A stretch of 64,000 nucleotides of DNA, taken from assembly GCA_020848275.1 (NCBI GenBank), contig JADLAK010000043.1:1-64000 (forward strand), given 5' to 3'. The notes under the pieces are model-generated. The model ran no database searches. It was not told the origin of the DNA and was given only the letters and a program-made list of their open reading frames with translations. This document shows, one piece after another, positions 61,019 through 64,000 of the stretch (position 1 is its first letter; each line of letters starts with the position of its first letter). The DNA comes from Planctomycetota bacterium (GTDB taxonomy: Bacteria > Planctomycetota > UBA8742 > UBA2392). Made by a program: the position numbers and the translations under genes.

Positions 61019-62337
61019 TACTTCATCCTCGGGGCGAGATGGTCGGCCAGCGCCGCCGCAACCTGCGCGCAGCCCGGCGTATTGAAGTGGCAATCGTCGT
61101 AGAAGGCCGTTTCGTCCTTGGCGACGATCGCGTCGAGATCAACCACGGCGACATTTTCGCGCGCGCAGACTTCCTTCAGGCGATCATTATAGGCGTCCAG
61201 CATCTGCTGCAGCGCGCGCGGCGTATACGCGCCGTCGTCCGTCGCCGCCCACAGCATCGCCTGTTGCTCGTCGGTCAAGCCGTCGCGCCACATTGCGGGC
61301 TGCGTGCACATCGTTAGTTTCTGGCCGCGCTTGCGGCAGACGGCAATGATGTCGAGCAGCGCCGACTCATAGCGGTTGAGGCCGTCCGCCAGACCGGGAT
61401 GCGGCACCGCGATCTTGTTTTTGCTCAGGGCCTCGGCGCGCTTCTTGCGCACGTCGGTGTACCAGCGGCCCTGCTCGTCCTGCTCGGCGGTGCCTTTGTC
61501 GGGCACCAGGCGGCGCAGAATCTGGTCCGCGCGCATGCCAAGCTGCGCCTGGTGATAGTAAATCGGCTTGAGGTCGTAGCCTGACGGATGCACGAGCGTG
61601 GTTTCGTGGATGCGCGCCATGCGCTTGTCGGTGTCGCCCTTCATCAACATGCCGAGGTCGTTGAGGCCGCAAAGCACCACGACGTACTCGAAGCGCCCCG
61701 CGAACTCATAGTTGTTAAGCAAATACGCGTGGTGTGCCGCGATGTGGCCGCTGCGGCCGGCGTTGCCGACGAAAACTCTCTTGCCGGTTTTTTCGGCCAG
61801 TTGATTCTGCAACAGCCAGGGCCAACTCTTTTCGTCGGTGACGTACAGGCATTCGGTGGTGCTGCCGCCGACGCACAGGATACGCGCGTCCCATTGCTCC
61901 TGCTTGCCGAAATCCGGCCCGCGCAGGCCCAAGGCGTTGGTCGTGAAGCGGATTTCACCCTCGATGCCGGGCATGGTGTCGGCGGCGGTCGAGACGCGTT
62001 GAAGCTTCGGCGGCCACGGCACACGGTAAGGCGGCCACGCGGGCGCCATCATTGCGAGCGTCAGTTCGCACAGCGCCAGCACGACGATGCCCGTGTAGGC
62101 CAGCAGCGCGATCTTCGCCGCCGCAGAGGACCCTTTGACCCACAACGCAACCGCAAGCAGCAGGTAGGTCAGAACCACCCCGTTAATCGACCAATCCAGG
62201 ATGTCCCACTTCTTGGCGGCGCTTGAGCCGGCAACGCCCGCGATCACGAGGCCGAAATGCCCCAACGCGGGAACAAGCAGCGCGACCAGCAGCGCGGGGC
62301 GCCGGGGTTTGCGTGGGGATGTCGCACTTCCGGCCAT
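61018..62337 (-). CDS. SGNH/GDSL hydrolase with N-terminal membrane helices
   Basis: 439 aa. About four hydrophobic segments lie in the first 105 residues. The SGNH blocks follow: ILCVGGSTTECLYV (block I, catalytic Ser), VGNAGRSGHIAAHHAY (block II), VVVLCGLNDLGML (block III, Asn in GLND) and DDCHFNTPGCAQVA (block V, Asp and His). Such proteins hydrolyse or transfer acyl or acetyl groups on lipids or glycans. It is in the cassette with SxtJ, DUF5989 and carbamoyltransferase, so it probably acts on the same product. Confidence 0.87.
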   Translation of the reverse strand: MAGSATSPRKPRRPALLVALLVPALGHFGLVIAGVAGSSAAKKWDILDWSINGVVLTYLLLAVALWVKGSSAAAKIALLAYTGIVVLALCELTLAMMAPAWPPYRVPWPPKLQRVSTAADTMPGIEGEIRFTTNALGLRGPDFGKQEQWDARILCVGGSTTECLYVTDEKSWPWLLQNQLAEKTGKRVFVGNAGRSGHIAAHHAYLLNNYEFAGRFEYVVVLCGLNDLGMLMKGDTDKRMARIHETTLVHPSGYDLKPIYYHQAQLGMRADQILRRLVPDKGTAEQDEQGRWYTDVRKKRAEALSKNKIAVPHPGLADGLNRYESALLDIIAVCRKRGQKLTMCTQPAMWRDGLTDEQQAMLWAATDDGAYTPRALQQMLDAYNDRLKEVCARENVAVVDLDAIVAKDETAFYDDCHFNTPGCAQVAAALADHLAPRMK

Positions 62338-62366
62338 AACAGTCCATCCGTATTCCGCCGCGACCG

Positions 62367-62412
62367 GGGACAGTCCGCACGGGCCGCAACAGCGCGGCCC
62401 TGGGACAGTCCC
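62367..62412. repeat. GGGGACAGTCC inverted-repeat element
   Basis: Outer arms GGGGACAGTCC and GGGACAGTCCCC with an inner hairpin GGGCCGC/GCGGCCC. It fills most of the gap between the carbamoyltransferase and the SGNH gene. A fourth inverted-repeat family in the window, present once. Confidence 0.7.
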
Positions 62413-62414
62413 CT

Positions 62415-64000
62415 CTAATCCGGTTCAAACGCGGCCACTAAGTCCAGCATCTGCTTTTCGGTCAGCACGTTCTTTTGCTTGCTCTTGTGCAGCACGTAAT
62501 TGCCGACCACCAGCACATCCATGTTCGTGCTCATGAAACAGCGCCAGGCGTCGCTGGGCGTGCAGACGATGGGCTCGCCGCGCACGTTGAAACTGGTGTT
62601 GATCATCACGGGGCAGCCGGTGCGCGCCTCGAACGCGCGCATTAACTTGTGAAAGCGTCCGTGGCGCGTTTCATCGACGGTCTGCACGCGCGCGGAATAA
62701 TCGACGTGCGTGATCGCGGGAATCGTTGAACGAATCTGTTTTAGACGTTCCAGGCCGTTGGGTTTAATATCGCTCTGTGCCAGCCGGTATTTTTCCGCTA
62801 CCGGCGCGACCAGAAGCATGTACGGGCTCTCGACGTCCGGCGCCATCTCGAAGTATTCGTGCGAGTGTTCGCGCAGCACCACGGGCGCAAACGGGCGAAA
62901 CGACTCACGGAACTTGATCTTCACGTTCATCGTCGTTTGCATCGCGGCGCTGCGCGCGTCGCCGATGATGCTGCGGCTGCCAAGCGCGCGCGGGCCGAAT
63001 TCCATGCGCCCATTGAACCAGCCCACGACTTTCTCGCTCGCCAGCACATCGGCGACGTGTTCGACAAGCCGGGCTTCGTCGTCAAAATGCTCGAAGACGG
63101 CGTCGGCGCCGGCGAAGAACGCCGCGGTTTCTTCGTCGCCAAATGACGGGCCCAGCAGCGAGCCGTACTGCGCATCCGGAGTCGCAGGCGTGCGCGCATT
63201 GCCCAACAGGTGATGCCACGTGAACAACGCGGCGCCGAGCGCGCTGCCCGCATCGCCCGACGCGGGCTGAATCCAGATCTTCTTAAACGGGCCCTCACGC
63301 AGAATGCGGCCGTTGGCGACGCAATTCAGCGCGACGCCGCCCGCGAGGCACAGGTTTTCCTGCTCCGTCACCTTGTGCGCGTGGCGCGCCATGCGCAGCA
63401 TGATTTCTTCGGTGACTTTCTGGATCGACGCCGCAACGTCCATGTAGTGCTGATCCATGGCTGCTTCGCGGGCGCGCACGGGTTTGCCGAACAGCGCGTC
63501 GAAGCGCGCGTTCGTCATCGTGAGCCCCGCGCAATAATTGAAGTAGCGCATGTCGAGCCTGAAGGAGCCGTCCTCTTTCAAGTCGATCATGCTCATGATC
63601 GTGTCGTAGAATTTCGGGTCGCCGTAGGGCGCGAGTCCCATCAACTTGTATTCGCCGCTGTTGACCTTGAAGCCGCAGTAGTACGTGAACGCCGAATACA
63701 GCAGGCCGATGCTGTGCGGAAAGCGCAGCTCGTGCGTCAACTTCACGCTGTTGCCCTCGCCGACGCCAATAGTCGCGGTCGACCACTCGCCCACGCCGTC
63801 GAGCGTCAGGATCGCCGCTTTTTCAAACGGTGATGGCAAAAACGCGCTCGCGGCATGGCTCTCGTGGTGGCCTAAAAAGACAAAGCGGCGCGTATAGCCG
63901 GGCAGCGCCTTGCGCATGATCGCCGGCAGCCGCAACTTCTGCTTGAGCCACAGCGGCATGGCCTTCAGGAACGATTTAAAACCTGCGGGCACATAGGACA
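62415..64000 (-). CDS. carbamoyltransferase (NodU/CmcH family), N-terminus beyond window
   Basis: At least 528 residues, running off the right edge; roughly 90 N-terminal residues are missing. Visible family segments include HHESHAASAFLPSPFEKAAILTLDG (Kae1-like ATP/Fe site), LAGGVALNCVANGRILREGPF, and the C-terminal NGRMEFGPRALGSRSIIGDARSA and PVMINTSFNVRGEPIVCTP. These enzymes carbamoylate hydroxyl groups on sugars or small molecules via carbamoyl-adenylate, which needs carbamoyl phosphate. It belongs to a four-gene cassette with SGNH hydrolase, SxtJ and DUF5989. The stop is TAG at 62415. Confidence 0.95.
   Translation of the reverse strand, partial: SYVPAGFKSFLKAMPLWLKQKLRLPAIMRKALPGYTRRFVFLGHHESHAASAFLPSPFEKAAILTLDGVGEWSTATIGVGEGNSVKLTHELRFPHSIGLLYSAFTYYCGFKVNSGEYKLMGLAPYGDPKFYDTIMSMIDLKEDGSFRLDMRYFNYCAGLTMTNARFDALFGKPVRAREAAMDQHYMDVAASIQKVTEEIMLRMARHAHKVTEQENLCLAGGVALNCVANGRILREGPFKKIWIQPASGDAGSALGAALFTWHHLLGNARTPATPDAQYGSLLGPSFGDEETAAFFAGADAVFEHFDDEARLVEHVADVLASEKVVGWFNGRMEFGPRALGSRSIIGDARSAAMQTTMNVKIKFRESFRPFAPVVLREHSHEYFEMAPDVESPYMLLVAPVAEKYRLAQSDIKPNGLERLKQIRSTIPAITHVDYSARVQTVDETRHGRFHKLMRAFEARTGCPVMINTSFNVRGEPIVCTPSDAWRCFMSTNMDVLVVGNYVLHKSKQKNVLTEKQMLDLVAAFEPD

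Noticed and set aside
60385-64000. saxitoxin-like biosynthesis cluster
   Set aside because: The carbamoyltransferase, SxtJ and DUF5989 are shared with many non-toxin genomes. No polyketide synthase-like SxtA, amidinotransferase or dioxygenase genes appear in the window.

Overview
The window is a high-GC bacterial chromosome segment, probably from a member of the Planctomycetota or a related PVC-type lineage. That placement is an inference. It rests on a large transmembrane Ser/Thr kinase with TPR and PDZ parts, giant secreted PQQ-type propeller proteins, a carbamoyltransferase/SxtJ/DUF5989 cassette, a MamK-like actin and very repeat-rich intergenic DNA. About 45 genes are supported. No rRNA, tRNA, CRISPR array or prophage was seen.

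Layout. 1-1000: the 3' end of an IS4-type transposase and a REP-associated tyrosine (HUH) transposase, embedded in seven hairpins that share a TTAC loop and have covarying stems. 1000-13400: small hypotheticals, two tandem membrane-bound spermidine synthase-like proteins, a guanine-deaminase-like amidohydrolase, a 1,498-aa PQQ-propeller/TPR protein and a DUF899 thioredoxin-fold protein. 13600-16500: aspartate kinase, an FtsB-like protein and an orphan fliM. 16800-23500: five tandem DUF4139 exported proteins. 23500-32500: the SUF iron-sulphur cluster system. sufE and two zinc-ribbon membrane proteins run leftward; sufB, a GxxExxY gene, sufC, sufD, sufS and sufT run rightward. 32500-37700: a lipoprotein, malic enzyme, DUF1579 and epoxyqueuosine reductase. 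37900-47600: the large kinase, a NapD-like protein, mgtE, DAHP synthase and a membrane-anchored WD40-like propeller. 47600-53400: a Cys-motif protein coupled to an aldehyde dehydrogenase, a two-gene membrane pair and a MamK-like actin. 53500-60300: a U32 peptidase and several membrane proteins, one pair behind a striking tandem operator. 60400-64000: DUF5989, SxtJ-family protein, SGNH hydrolase and a carbamoyltransferase that runs off the window.

The most unusual feature is the intergenic DNA. Nearly every operon junction carries an imperfect long hairpin. Its arms are built from degenerate 9-10-nt tandem units (for example CACAGAT, CACGGAG, CACGAAG, GACAGGAT, GGTTCA), copied in order on the 5' arm and inverted on the 3' arm. 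At least four are nested, with one sequence family lying inside the loop of another, as if the elements insert into each other's loops. Separate MITE-like families have terminal inverted repeats (GTAGGGGCG, GTAGGGACA, GTGGGGCGGAC, GGGGACAGTCC). These elements sit directly against start codons, supply Shine-Dalgarno sequences, supply the stop codons of two convergent genes, and were read through into the end of queG. The SUF operon is especially loaded with them. A mobile-hairpin system, possibly served by RAYT-like transposases, is the best candidate here for something poorly described.
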